Source: Chloroflexota bacterium
GTDB lineage: Bacteria > Chloroflexota > Dehalococcoidia > Tepidiformales > Tepidiformaceae
Length of the DNA stretch: 37,327 nt
Assembly: GCA_021823905.1 (NCBI GenBank)
Contig: JAKALX010000002.1
Location: 1-37,327 of the forward strand
Direction of reading: 5' to 3'
Each line of letters starts with the position of its first letter. Position 1 is the stretch's first letter. Below the pieces are notes generated by a model. The model was not told where the DNA came from. It did not search any database and worked only from the letters and a program-made list of their open reading frames with translations. The translations under genes were made by a program, and so were the position numbers. Below are positions 25,977 to 35,606 of the stretch, one piece after another.

Positions 25977-28900
25977 CGATACTCCTGGGTTTCTTGCTGC
26001 CCATCATATTCTTTCTGACTCTGTGGCTGGTTTTTCGGGCGAAAAACGACCCGCACTGGCCGCTCGTCGCCGGGCTCGGAGTAGCCGCCGTTTCCTCGAC
26101 TGCTCTGCTGCTGACCGTCTTCACGTCGGTGCTGTGGACGGCTGGGCCGAACATCGCGTGGATTGGCGCCAGCGCTATCGACCAGGACCACGGATTGGTG
26201 CTCGGTGGGAACCCAGCGACAGCGGTCACGGGGTGGCCCAACAGGGCGTTCTCCCCGCGGGTCGAGATCTCTCCCCTTCCCGCCGGCATGGCGAGCATTG
26301 AGGTGAGCGGTGCAGGGGGTTTCGTCAGGGTCGGCAGCGAGTGGATAAGCGGGACGCTCCTGGTTTCTGGCCTCCCAACCGAAGCTGGCGCCTACTCAGT
26401 CAGACAAGAGCGGGGATGGTTCTGGCATCACATTGATCTGCTCCCCAGTGATGGCGGGAAGCCCCTTCGGTTTAGAGTATCGAAGGCGGGCCGCGACCGC
26501 GTGGTTGCCCTGTCGACACTCGTCCACGCGACAGTCCTGAGGATGCGCGGCACGAGCGAGGAGGAGGCTCAGGGGGCCGAGACGCTCGACCGCTGGGCCA
26601 GCGCAAAGCTCCTTCTCTTCACTCGTGAGGGCACCGTTCGTTTGGTCACGGAAGACAGTACGTGCCGTTCATCCATGCCGGTGCCAACAACGTTCCAGAT
26701 TCGTTGGCGCAACCGCGACCTGCGATGTTCAATCGAACGCACCGCGTCCGGCGCACTCCATGTGCGGTTCCTGCCGCCGTGGCGGCTCGTGTCTCCGATG
26801 CCGCCGAGCGACAAGGGGACGCCCGGGGTCGCCACCCTTGCGCTGGCACGGGAAGCGCGTCCCGGCGACAAGGCTTTTCTGTTGCCCCTGGGCGGCGCCG
26901 TTGAAGATCCCCATCTGGAAGCGGTCCTCGAGGTCGATCGGTCGGGAATACCCAGATTCAGAGCGAACCCTGCGTTGCGACCGGTTCGCGAGCCACAACG
27001 TCCAGCGGCTGAGAGTTTCACTTCACGAGACGTCGCCACCGCTGCCGGCCACGCCGGTCTTGGATCCGCCGTTGACATGCCACTGAAGAAGGTTAGCCTT
27101 CGCATTGCCATTGTTGACGACCACCCACAAGCTGGGCGACTGATCACCTGCCTGGTGCTGGCCCTTGCGCTGCTGGCTTTCGGCTTTCCGCTCGTGTTGT
27201 TGGACCTCAGGCCTCGGGATTCGTGGGCGGTGGCAGGGATTGTCTCGGTTACCTGGTGCTTTCTGCTCCTCCGTCTCCTCCTTGCACTCCGGTACGCCCT
27301 GGAGCCCGGTCGCATCGACCGCCTCGCCGTGTCCGGACTCACGATGGCGCTGATCGGTATCACGATGCTGCCGGGCCTGGTTCTCTTCGTTGCTCTCCTT
27401 CATCGCTCTCAGTATTGGACCTTCAAAGACTATCGAGCGCGGCGGCGCTCAGCACTCATGTGCTTCGGCTATCTCATTGCGCTCTTCCTCGGAGGGCTGA
27501 CAGCTCGCATACTCGCCGCGTCCATGTGGCCAAACGTGCCACCCGAATATCACTTCACTCTCGGTGTGATGGGTTCGGTCGTCCTGGCAGCCAGCTTCTC
27601 CTTCCTCGCTGTCGTGTTGGTTGTCAAGTTTACACGCGCGGCGACCGCCGGGATCGTACCCTCGCCACTAGGTGCATGGTCAAGGCCTTTGGCCGAGTTT
27701 CTCCAGGTCTTCAAGCGCCTAGCCACGAGTCGCGCTCCGCGTTTTTGGTGGACCGTCGGCACGACCCATGAGCAGCAGGTCCAGTCGCTCGTAGGGAAGC
27801 TACCCCCTGAGGGCCGACGGGCCAACTTCTTTTGGGTTTTTGGGCCGCTCCTTGCACTCGAGTTACTCGCACTGGTCGCGGTCTTGATCTCCTCGTATAT
27901 CTTCGCAACGACTGCAATCGAGGAGGTTGTTGCACCGTTCTTCCTATGCTGGGCTCCGGCTGTGATCTGGCTTGGCTCGAGGCTTTGTTTCCTGCCGGGG
28001 GAGACAATTAGGACCTTCCACTACGGCCGACTAGCGGCGGTCTCCTTCCTTGTCGTTGTGCCGCTTTTCGGGTTGCCTCTCGCCATGCGCGATCCGGGCG
28101 GCTTAATCGCGTCTGCAGCGATCTTCATTCCACTAACGCTGCTCCTTGCTCTCGCCAGGCCGCTGCGCCCCGCGGCGTTTGCCCTTGCGAGCCTGATCGT
28201 CGGGGTCGCGCTCGCCGTTGTGGTCCTGGCACACCCAAGACCTCTCCTCAAATTCTTGCCTGGCGAAATGGGACCCCGGACGCTTGCTCTCGAGCAGTGG
28301 CCCCAACTGGAGCGGTCCTTGTTGTTCCACGCCTCGCTGCGCGAAGTCGACCCCTCCGGCACACCAGTTTGGACCCTAAAGTACGCAATCCAGCATGCCT
28401 GGGAGAGCAAGGCGATCGCTCATGAGGGCGGGATCTTCGGCCTTGGATACGGCGAGGCACCTGCTCAACGGTCGCAGGTGCGTCAGGACACCCTTCAATC
28501 CGACAGCGTATTCACCTTTTTCGTGGTTAGCGAATACGGCCTTGTGGGCGGTGCGGCGCTCCTTCTCCTTTCCCTTCTACCACTCGTCATCGTGGTTATT
28601 GGGGCTTGGGAACGCTTCGACATCGGCCACGGTGTGGCAGTGCTCGTTACAGGCGCTTTCTTCCTCGAGGGCGCCTACCATGCGGCGATGAACCTCGGTG
28701 CGCTTCCGATCACCGGGAGAAACTACCCCCTGTTGTCGGTCAATTCTCCGTCGGATCTCGTCCGGTGGGGCCTCCTGTTTGCTCTGGCAGTCCAAGCGCT
28801 TCTCTGGCGCTCCACCGGGGAGGAGGATGGCTACGATGTCGCGGCTGCTTCAATCATCTCCCCCCAGGATCCGCGCGTTGCCTGCACTGATCCTCGCCCG

Positions 28901-31168
28901 GAGAGGGTCGGCGCCTTTGCCCGAGCTTCTCTCGTGCTGCTTGTTCCCGCGCTTACTTGTGCGGTCATCATTATTGCGGTAGGGCTTCGCAACGCGAACG
29001 ACACACTAATGGACAATCCTTTCTCCTGGCAAGGGATACTGGACACGGTCAAGGAACTTGTGGCTGGGGGCCAGCTCGCAGTCGTGGACCAGCAGACCGG
29101 CCGCATTAAACTGGATGAACGGCTAAGCACCGGGGGCAAGAGCCTACTCGAAGAGGAGGTAAATCGGTTCAACGCCCTGCCGGCTAAGGAGCGGCTTGGC
29201 GGCACAAGTGTTGCGAATCAGCTCTTCGCTGGCCGAGCCTCATCGGTACGTTCGCTCGCACAATACGACCACCTCCTCGCCGACCTCCATGAGGCGAGTG
29301 CATCCGAGGTGGGAAGACGTGAACCGCCCCTCTTTGTCATCGAGCGCGAGAACGATACGGAAACAGGCGAGTCGCGTTTGAGGCTTGAGCCGAATGCGGC
29401 GTTCAATAGCACGTTGAGTTTCAAGTCGGGTCGGAACCCTGAGCAAATGCCATTGATCGCCTTTGCCACCAATGACCGCGGCGCGGCGGATCCACCCATT
29501 CGCGGGGCGCTGGTGGGGCCCGCCTGGGTGATGGGCCGGTGGGTCGAGGTTCAAGACCCCGAGGGCCTCGTACCCTGGGCCGAACACCTGGAGACGGCCG
29601 CCTTTGCCGAGTGGGCGCGCTTAGGCCCAAGGCAAGCCGAGTCTCGTTACGGCCACCTCTCCCTTATTAGGCCGTTGCATGTCGCGGCGCAAGACTTTGT
29701 GCGGCGGAAGGGGCGACAGTTGCACGGTCAATTGCTCGCCACAGGGGCGACAGAGAGCGCATTGCCACCGCGTGTTGGCCTGACTGTTCTTGAGATCCCC
29801 AGTGGCCAAGTGCTCGCACTCGGCGGCTGGCCTCGCATGGGCCCAACATCAGCCTGGGTCACGGCACGGGATGGGGAGAACGTGCCCTCGCGCGCGTGGG
29901 TCGAGAACATGGCACCGGGTAAGCTCGCCAGACGGTACGAGGGCGACCGGAATTTCGATTTGCTTCTCATGGGCTCGGCGACGAAGCCGATCTTCGCGGC
30001 GGCCGTGCTTGCGACTCACCCTGGAATCGATGCGCGTTTCTGTGTCCGGGGGCCCAGGAACGATGATGAGCACTCGGTCTTTGGCATCCCGGTCACTCCC
30101 GGTTGGCACGTCGGCTTATCTCAAAGCCTGGCTGGCGGGGAGTGGTGTGATTTTGATTCCTTCCTCGCACGATCCGACAACCGATACGCCGTCGAACTTG
30201 GATTTCTTGGCCTTGCGGCCGGGGAACAGGACCGGCCCGGGTGGATCGCGACCGAACCGGGGATGCGAGTCGGCTCGACTCCCGAGTCCATGGACAAAGG
30301 AGTGTCCTGCTGGCACGCCTATCCGAGTTTTCCACAGAGCTTAGGCTTTGGCTTGCATCAGCCTGGAAGGTTGCGGGCCTTGCAGGATACGCCTCTCGCA
30401 GCGAATCTTCACGACATGTTCGGGGTCGAGGTCGCACAGAAGAAGGGAGTACGCTTTCTCGTCTCTTGCTGGACGGGCAACGAGCGGGATGACCGGTCCC
30501 CGGCGCCGGCAGATCCCGCACACGGCGAGTCGGGCGACGAACCTCGGGAACGAGCAGCGGATACCAACCCGGCCAGCGCCCCTGGCCTTGAGTTCTTCAA
30601 CGTGATCTCACCGGTCGGGGCAAATCTCGAACTCGACACCGTCACGACTCCTCGAGCTTGGGTAAGCGTGCTCCTTGGCGGACGCTCCAACCGTTGGTCG
30701 GCCGTCGAGTTTGGCGCTGCATTTGCGACCTGCATCCTGGGCCGGCCAGTGTTGCCTAGTCTGATCGAGCGCACGACGCCCGTCCTGCCGGCAGCCGACC
30801 GCGTTCAGTTCGTTGAAACAGCCAGGCGTCTTCGGCGTGCCCTCACAGCCGTAGTCAGGGCCAACGGTGGCACGGCACATGGCTTTCTCAGGAACGCCGG
30901 TGGACTTGCCGTCATTGATAGACTCAAGGGCGTAAGCGTCTATGCGAAGACCGGCACACTAGCCGAGGAACGGGGCCACCACCCTTCGACCTCGCGGATC
31001 GTCCTTGCTCTCGTCCGGTGGCAGGACCGGGCACAAACGGTTGCATCTCGCGGCCTCGTCTTTTCTCTCGTGGCCGAGCGCGCCCAAATGGGCATGGCTA
31101 CCACTTGGCTCGGCGAGTTCCTCACCGAGAACGAGCCACGCATCCGCGAGTTTCTGGGTGAGAAGTAG
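25973..31168 (+). CDS. SEDS glycosyltransferase-class B PBP fusion (FtsW/RodA + transpeptidase)
   Basis: 1731 residues, about three to four times longer than either family alone. Layout: two membrane helices (about 1-60), a beta-rich region without known family (about 90-370), a polytopic SEDS-like region (about 385-960) and an extracytoplasmic transpeptidase (about 1010-1731). SEDS hallmarks are GGIFGLGYG, SDSVFTFFVVSEYGLVGG (D844 at the conserved extracellular Asp) and LGALPITGRNYPLLSVNSPSD, matching the Pro/Gly-rich end of FtsW. The PBP keeps all three active-site motifs: SATK (S1335, K1338), SDN (1401-1403) and KTG (1659-1661). It should both polymerise and cross-link peptidoglycan at the membrane. 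The ATG overlaps the GAP1 stop. Inserts rich in charged residues lie within the transpeptidase (about 1500-1530). Confidence 0.88.
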   Translation: MTILLGFLLPIIFFLTLWLVFRAKNDPHWPLVAGLGVAAVSSTALLLTVFTSVLWTAGPNIAWIGASAIDQDHGLVLGGNPATAVTGWPNRAFSPRVEISPLPAGMASIEVSGAGGFVRVGSEWISGTLLVSGLPTEAGAYSVRQERGWFWHHIDLLPSDGGKPLRFRVSKAGRDRVVALSTLVHATVLRMRGTSEEEAQGAETLDRWASAKLLLFTREGTVRLVTEDSTCRSSMPVPTTFQIRWRNRDLRCSIERTASGALHVRFLPPWRLVSPMPPSDKGTPGVATLALAREARPGDKAFLLPLGGAVEDPHLEAVLEVDRSGIPRFRANPALRPVREPQRPAAESFTSRDVATAAGHAGLGSAVDMPLKKVSLRIAIVDDHPQAGRLITCLVLALALLAFGFPLVLLDLRPRDSWAVAGIVSVTWCFLLLRLLLALRYALEPGRIDRLAVSGLTMALIGITMLPGLVLFVALLHRSQYWTFKDYRARRRSALMCFGYLIALFLGGLTARILAASMWPNVPPEYHFTLGVMGSVVLAASFSFLAVVLVVKFTRAATAGIVPSPLGAWSRPLAEFLQVFKRLATSRAPRFWWTVGTTHEQQVQSLVGKLPPEGRRANFFWVFGPLLALELLALVAVLISSYIFATTAIEEVVAPFFLCWAPAVIWLGSRLCFLPGETIRTFHYGRLAAVSFLVVVPLFGLPLAMRDPGGLIASAAIFIPLTLLLALARPLRPAAFALASLIVGVALAVVVLAHPRPLLKFLPGEMGPRTLALEQWPQLERSLLFHASLREVDPSGTPVWTLKYAIQHAWESKAIAHEGGIFGLGYGEAPAQRSQVRQDTLQSDSVFTFFVVSEYGLVGGAALLLLSLLPLVIVVIGAWERFDIGHGVAVLVTGAFFLEGAYHAAMNLGALPITGRNYPLLSVNSPSDLVRWGLLFALAVQALLWRSTGEEDGYDVAAASIISPQDPRVACTDPRPERVGAFARASLVLLVPALTCAVIIIAVGLRNANDTLMDNPFSWQGILDTVKELVAGGQLAVVDQQTGRIKLDERLSTGGKSLLEEEVNRFNALPAKERLGGTSVANQLFAGRASSVRSLAQYDHLLADLHEASASEVGRREPPLFVIERENDTETGESRLRLEPNAAFNSTLSFKSGRNPEQMPLIAFATNDRGAADPPIRGALVGPAWVMGRWVEVQDPEGLVPWAEHLETAAFAEWARLGPRQAESRYGHLSLIRPLHVAAQDFVRRKGRQLHGQLLATGATESALPPRVGLTVLEIPSGQVLALGGWPRMGPTSAWVTARDGENVPSRAWVENMAPGKLARRYEGDRNFDLLLMGSATKPIFAAAVLATHPGIDARFCVRGPRNDDEHSVFGIPVTPGWHVGLSQSLAGGEWCDFDSFLARSDNRYAVELGFLGLAAGEQDRPGWIATEPGMRVGSTPESMDKGVSCWHAYPSFPQSLGFGLHQPGRLRALQDTPLAANLHDMFGVEVAQKKGVRFLVSCWTGNERDDRSPAPADPAHGESGDEPRERAADTNPASAPGLEFFNVISPVGANLELDTVTTPRAWVSVLLGGRSNRWSAVEFGAAFATCILGRPVLPSLIERTTPVLPAADRVQFVETARRLRRALTAVVRANGGTAHGFLRNAGGLAVIDRLKGVSVYAKTGTLAEERGHHPSTSRIVLALVRWQDRAQTVASRGLVFSLVAERAQMGMATTWLGEFLTENEPRIREFLGEK

Positions 31169-31244
31169 AAGCGGAAGCGAGGACGTTTGCCACGACTGGA
31201 TCGCGCTCCGCCCGTCCATTCCGCATGGAGATGCCTACAAGGGC

Positions 31245-31799
31245 TCATCCTGAAGCCAGGGCTAGGCTCAACCGCTCATGCTCCATACGACATAGGCGTT
31301 TCGTCCGGCACTTGGCGCAGGGCGCGCCTTCCCAAATCTCCTGAACCATCGCCGAGACCCTGTCAATCAGTTGTGCGTCCTTGGTGAAGAGACCGAATTC
31401 GAAATTGCGCTGATTCTTGTCTCTTCGGCCAAGGCCCGCCCCCGTGAGGTTGGCGCTGCCAAGGTAAAGACGCCGACCGTCGATCAGAATCATCTTCATG
31501 TGATTTCTCGGGCAGATCCGCATCTGAAGCCGAGAAACAACGTGTGGCAGCGAGCGCGCCGAGTCGATGAACCCCTTGGAGGGCTTGCCCGCGAATAGGA
31601 GGTAGATGTCAACTCCCCGGTCCAGGAGCGTTTCCGCAAGTTGAAGGAATGGCCCGTAACCACCGGTGGCGAGCTCGACAGTGGTCTGTTTGACCAAAGC
31701 GGTCACAATGAGTAGAGAGCGCTGAGCGGCAGGAATCTCCTCGCGGGTCACCCTTTCGTAGATCTCCTCGCCGGTCAGAAAGTCGAACTCGACCTTCAT
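31245..31799 (-). CDS. Phospholipase D-like (HKD) protein with Cys cluster
   Basis: 184 residues, small single-HKD PLD superfamily member. The motif is NHMKMILID (H100, K102, D107) followed by GSANLTG (G114, S115, N117), the form seen in bacterial nucleases and phosphodiesterases that work as dimers. The C-terminus has CAKCRTKRLC (C151, C154, C160), likely a small metal-binding cluster. There is no signal peptide. Its ATG overlaps the stop of the FtsK-like gene (ATGA), so the two are made together; cutting or processing DNA handled by the translocase is a reasonable inference, while phospholipid cleavage is less likely. It converges with the SEDS-PBP gene, leaving 76 bases between stops. Confidence 0.85.
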   Translation of the reverse strand: MKVEFDFLTGEEIYERVTREEIPAAQRSLLIVTALVKQTTVELATGGYGPFLQLAETLLDRGVDIYLLFAGKPSKGFIDSARSLPHVVSRLQMRICPRNHMKMILIDGRRLYLGSANLTGAGLGRRDKNQRNFEFGLFTKDAQLIDRVSAMVQEIWEGAPCAKCRTKRLCRMEHERLSLALASG

Positions 31800-33763
31800 C
31801 GCCCTTCACTCCGGCCAGCCAGGTTGGCTTGGACAGCCCGCACGTCCGAGGCCTCGCCGTCTTGCGGCGTCGTGACCCAGGCCGCCTGCACTCGGGCAAG
31901 GGAGGAGGGTGTCTGCACCAAGCAATCCCCGTTGGTCTTGAGCGACGTGGCATCCGAGCTGCCGATAATCAGGCGGCTGCCAACGTGGCTCTGGGTTCGG
32001 AAAGCGATGCCAGTGACCATATTGGCCTTGATGGCGGTCGAGATAACCTCTGCGGTGGGGTGCTGCGTAGCCAAGACGAAGAACATGTTGAGCGCCCGAG
32101 CCTCCGAGATCAGGCGGATGAGCTTCGGTGAAGCACACCCCGAGAACTCGTCGATGATCGTGATCAGGACAGGGAAGGTTGCGCCAGCATCCCCTGCCAG
32201 GGTCCTCTTCCTCATCTGGAGCTCCTCGAAGAGGTTCTCCACCAAGTTTGCAAAACCTCCAGTCGTTGTGGCGACCTCCTGCCAGAGATGCGGGAGTCCA
32301 CGGTACGCCCCAAACTCGAAGACCTTGAAGTCCGCCAAGGCCAACCTTACGCGTGAGGGGGGATACCGGAACGCCACGCCGAAGACGATCGAGTGTAACA
32401 ACACAGTCTTCCCGCCGCCCGTGCTGCCCCCGACCAGAACGTGGCGCGCCTGATGAACGTCAAGCTCACACGGGTGACCGTCTTGGAAACGGCCAATCAG
32501 GTAGGTTATTGGCTGGTCGGAACCAGCCGTTGTTTCCTGCAACAACGGGACAATCGGAACGAAGCGCCGCTCATCATCGAAGAGAGGAAGTTCGACCCGG
32601 ATGGCATCCTTGATTTCGACCCGGGCTGGTGCGCGCCCGATCTCTACGCCAATGTCGGCCAGGCTGCGGGCAACGTTTCTCACAGTGGCGACTTGACCCT
32701 CTTCCTTCGCGAATTCGAAGCGAAGACTGTTCAAACCTATCTGAGGCTGAGCGCCGAACGGCACCAAGTCGACGCCAGCGATACGGCGTACCACGTCGAT
32801 GATCCGTCTTTGGAGTGAGATGACCTCTCGTGAGATTCTGTCGATCCGCGCGTCGTCAGATCGCGGTTCCGGAAGAATTTCGAGGGGGAGAGGCTCGTCC
32901 ACTGCCGGCGCCGGCAACGGGCGCAAAACCGTCTCAGGATCAGCCGCAGGGACATCCCCTGGAACCGAGTTAATCCACGGGGCCGCCCGAAGACCCGGGT
33001 TCCAAGCCGCCCGAGAGTTGGGGGTCCACGGCTGTGGCCGCTCGTCTGGCCGCCGAGGAGCATAGGTACACCCAAGTTCCGGTCGCTGAGAGAGGACTGC
33101 TCCTCGGTGGCGGACGATCTCCACACCCTTGCGGCCCAATGAAGTGAACCAGAAGAGCCAGCGGGATCGAGCGGCCTTGCGGAGTCCTACTGCCAGTCGG
33201 TGAGGGGAAATGCCAATCAGGAAGAGAACACTCCCCGCGGAGACGATGCTGCCCCCAACTCGACCGAAGAACGGACCTAGAAAGTTCTCGAGGTACCTGA
33301 GAAAGAAGTCGCCAAAGGACCCACCAAGCTGCGGCTGGTGAACGAACGCGCGTTGGACGCAAGTCAGCAGAATTGAAAGGACAGGCACTGCCAGCAGTAC
33401 CCGAAGGGTAAGGCGTGCGCGGACAATGTAATGGAAACGCCCGAGATCCACGATGCCAACCACAATAAGCGCGAGCGGCAGGACATACGCTGCCTTGCCA
33501 AACAGCAAGAGAAGCGGCAAACCGACCAATCTCGCCAAGGAGGACCAAATACCGGAGCCACGCCAGCCGCCAGTTGGGGTTCTCGTGGCGTCCATCGACC
33601 CAAGAAGGAAGAGTAAAACCGCACCGGCAGCAAGGAAGACGAGCCCCATTCTGAGGCTCCACGACACCGAGCGCGGCTCCACCCCCCCGTGACGTCCCCC
33701 GCCGTGTTTCTTGGCCGGTTTCTTCCCCACCCGGTTGCTCCTCTTCTGCAGGACAGCATACAT
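31796..33763 (-). CDS. FtsK/SpoIIIE-like DNA translocase without gamma domain
   Basis: 655 residues from ATG 33763 (MYAVLQKRS), with a weak AGGAA upstream; a frame extending further upstream overlaps the vWA gene on the other strand and is unlikely. An N-terminal basic patch is followed by about four membrane segments (about 35-225), a Pro-rich linker (about 260-330) and the FtsK motor: an alpha-like subdomain, Walker A GGSTGGGKT (K452), Walker B ITIIDEFSG and the family block VISTAIKANMVTGIAFRTQS. It stops shortly after the motor, so the DNA-sequence-reading winged-helix gamma domain of FtsK is absent. It should pump double-stranded DNA at the membrane. The PLD gene overlaps its stop. Confidence 0.88.
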   Translation of the reverse strand: MYAVLQKRSNRVGKKPAKKHGGGRHGGVEPRSVSWSLRMGLVFLAAGAVLLFLLGSMDATRTPTGGWRGSGIWSSLARLVGLPLLLLFGKAAYVLPLALIVVGIVDLGRFHYIVRARLTLRVLLAVPVLSILLTCVQRAFVHQPQLGGSFGDFFLRYLENFLGPFFGRVGGSIVSAGSVLFLIGISPHRLAVGLRKAARSRWLFWFTSLGRKGVEIVRHRGAVLSQRPELGCTYAPRRPDERPQPWTPNSRAAWNPGLRAAPWINSVPGDVPAADPETVLRPLPAPAVDEPLPLEILPEPRSDDARIDRISREVISLQRRIIDVVRRIAGVDLVPFGAQPQIGLNSLRFEFAKEEGQVATVRNVARSLADIGVEIGRAPARVEIKDAIRVELPLFDDERRFVPIVPLLQETTAGSDQPITYLIGRFQDGHPCELDVHQARHVLVGGSTGGGKTVLLHSIVFGVAFRYPPSRVRLALADFKVFEFGAYRGLPHLWQEVATTTGGFANLVENLFEELQMRKRTLAGDAGATFPVLITIIDEFSGCASPKLIRLISEARALNMFFVLATQHPTAEVISTAIKANMVTGIAFRTQSHVGSRLIIGSSDATSLKTNGDCLVQTPSSLARVQAAWVTTPQDGEASDVRAVQANLAGRSEGR

Positions 33764-34103
33764 CGTGCCGGGCCGTTCCTGATCAAAGGCTGGCTCAGGT
33801 CGCCTCGCTGCCCGGCATGAAACGTCAAAACGTCGGACAGAGTAGGCGTGCCGTCCAACCTGCCGATTCCTCGACACCGCTTCCACCAAATCCACCAAAC
33901 AAGTGCTTGCACTATGGAATCGGAATACGCTCAAGGAGATAACGCCAGTGTCGTTGGCCCTGAGGACACTCAGTTGGCGGCTCCCCAGGCTAAGAAACCA
34001 ACCAGGTGCCACCTTGCCCCTCGCATGCACCACTGATATCATCCACTCAGTAAAGAATCTTCCTGCCATCTGTCGTTGTGGAGCACAACACAGGGGGGTT
34101 GCC
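33764..34103. other. Divergent intergenic region
   Basis: 340 bases between the FtsK-like gene (minus) and the first vWA gene (plus). A good plus-strand sigma-70 promoter candidate is at 34014-34042. No convincing promoter for the FtsK-like gene and no small gene or RNA is seen; plus-strand open frames here are upstream extensions of the vWA frame. Confidence 0.5.
34014..34042 (+). promoter_or_regulatory. Candidate sigma-70 promoter of the vWA-kinase operon
   Basis: TTGCCC (four of six), a 17-base spacer and TATCAT (five of six). The predicted start near 34049 leaves a leader of about 55 bases before AGGGGGG and ATG 34104. It is the best sigma-70 match in the window. Confidence 0.5.
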
Positions 34104-34811
34104 ATGACAAACCAGCAAGCCAAGGTTAAAGGCGTTGCCGATATCGTGTTCCTCATGGATGCAACGGGGAGCATGCAGAGGTGCATCGACGGCCTCAAGC
34201 GCAACGTCGAATCGTTCATCGACTTCCTGACGACCGGCGCCGGCAATACGGTAAGTCCCGTCAAGGATTGGCGGGCGCGGGTCGTGGGCTTCCGCGATGT
34301 TGAGACCGACGGCGCCAAATGGTTCGTCGACAACCCGTTTGTCCGGGATGCCATCGCCCTCAAGGCCCAACTCGCGGCGCTTACGGCGGAGGGCGGTGGT
34401 GATGAGCCCGAGTCGCTGCTCGACGCCATCTTCATGGTCTCGAAGGCCGGCCAGACCGATAAGGGCGCGCCCGAGGACCCTGCACGCTGGCGGTACCGAT
34501 CGGCCGCGGCGCGGGTCGTCGTCGTGTTCACGGATGCCAGCTACAAACCGGTAATGGGCATTCCCGAGGCGCGCGGGGGCACGATCGACGACGTCAGGAA
34601 CGCCGTGCAGGACAACCGGATCATCCTCAGCGTCTTCGCGCCCGACCGGCCGTGCTTCAACGACCTATCGGCTTTGGACAAGGCCGAGTACGTTCCGATA
34701 CCGGCCGACTCGGGGCTCGAAGCGTTCACCGCGGACCAGGCAAACTTCCGTGAGACGTTGCGCCAACTTGCCGCCAGCGTCTCGGCCTCTTCCGAGACGG
34801 TGGCGTTGTGA
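34104..34811 (+). CDS. vWA domain protein (TerY-like) 1
   Basis: 235 residues from ATG 34104 with AGGGGGG five bases upstream. Almost the whole protein is a von Willebrand factor A domain: strand VADIVFLMDATGSM with metal-site residues D19, T21 and S23, a helix, and later the strand RVVVVFTDAS. Such domains bind a divalent ion and hold partner proteins; single-domain forms like this are typical of TerY proteins. No signal peptide, so cytoplasmic. It opens an operon of two vWA proteins, a kinase and FHA proteins. Confidence 0.88.
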   Translation: MTNQQAKVKGVADIVFLMDATGSMQRCIDGLKRNVESFIDFLTTGAGNTVSPVKDWRARVVGFRDVETDGAKWFVDNPFVRDAIALKAQLAALTAEGGGDEPESLLDAIFMVSKAGQTDKGAPEDPARWRYRSAAARVVVVFTDASYKPVMGIPEARGGTIDDVRNAVQDNRIILSVFAPDRPCFNDLSALDKAEYVPIPADSGLEAFTADQANFRETLRQLAASVSASSETVAL

Positions 34812-34820
34812 GGGGGACAG

Positions 34821-35549
34821 ATGACGACTCGCGGCGTTGCGGACATTGTGTTCTGCCTTGACGCGTCGGGTTCCATGAGCCCCTGTTTCGAGGGCGTGCG
34901 GAACCACGTTGGGGATTTCATCGAGGGGCTGAACTCGGGCGGTCAGGCGCACTTGGACGTGCGCTTCGATCTTGCGGCCCACCGGTGCGTCGCCGAGGGC
35001 GCGGCGCCGGTACTGGAGATGGAGTCCGTCCACAACCGGTCACTCCTGGCTGCGCTCTATGGCTCCCCCTCCCAGGCTACGCGATTCTTCAGTCATGATG
35101 TCGAGGAGGTTCGGCGACGCCTCACGGAGATAAAGACCGAAGGCGACGAGGCATCTCTCGTTGCGCTCGACTGCGTGCTCGACTTCCCATGGCGCCAGGC
35201 TGCGGCATGCCATCGCGTCGTGATTCTAATGACCGACGAGGCGTTTGAAACCGGCGCCTGGCAAGCGCCCCAGGTCGCGCGCCTCGGAGACCTGGTCCGC
35301 AAGATCCAGGATCTAAAGGTGATGTTGTATCTTGTAACGCCCGAGTCGGAGGTCTTTTCCCGCCTGTCCGAGGTCGACAAGTGTGAGCACATTGTGGTCG
35401 ATGCGAGCGGGGACGGCCTCAAGAGCGTGGACTTTGCCGAGGTGCTCGGCTTTGTCGGGAAGTCCGTTTCAACGTCCACACTCCAAGCGCCGCAACCCGC
35501 TGCGGCCACGCGGGCGCTCTACGGTCAGGCCACGTGGAGGACGTCCTGA
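34821..35549 (+). CDS. vWA domain protein (TerY-like) 2
   Basis: 242 residues, nine bases after the first vWA gene, with GGGGGACAG before ATG 34821. The metal site is the canonical DASGSM (D14, S16, S18), and a later strand RVVILMTDEAF carries the second acidic site. The two vWA proteins are clearly related in plan but differ strongly in sequence, so they are an old pair and not a recent duplication. The C-terminal about 20 residues are Ala/Pro-rich. The kinase gene follows after 57 bases. Confidence 0.88.
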   Translation: MTTRGVADIVFCLDASGSMSPCFEGVRNHVGDFIEGLNSGGQAHLDVRFDLAAHRCVAEGAAPVLEMESVHNRSLLAALYGSPSQATRFFSHDVEEVRRRLTEIKTEGDEASLVALDCVLDFPWRQAAACHRVVILMTDEAFETGAWQAPQVARLGDLVRKIQDLKVMLYLVTPESEVFSRLSEVDKCEHIVVDASGDGLKSVDFAEVLGFVGKSVSTSTLQAPQPAAATRALYGQATWRTS

Positions 35550-35606
35550 TGAGGGGACCGTGTGGGCACCTGACACGAACTTCGGTGCGGCTGTGAGAGG
35601 GCGCGG

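Noticed and set aside
33764-34531. N-terminal extension of the FtsK-like frame across the first vWA gene
   Set aside because: It is antisense to a well supported vWA domain; the FtsK basic patch and membrane helices begin after 33763.
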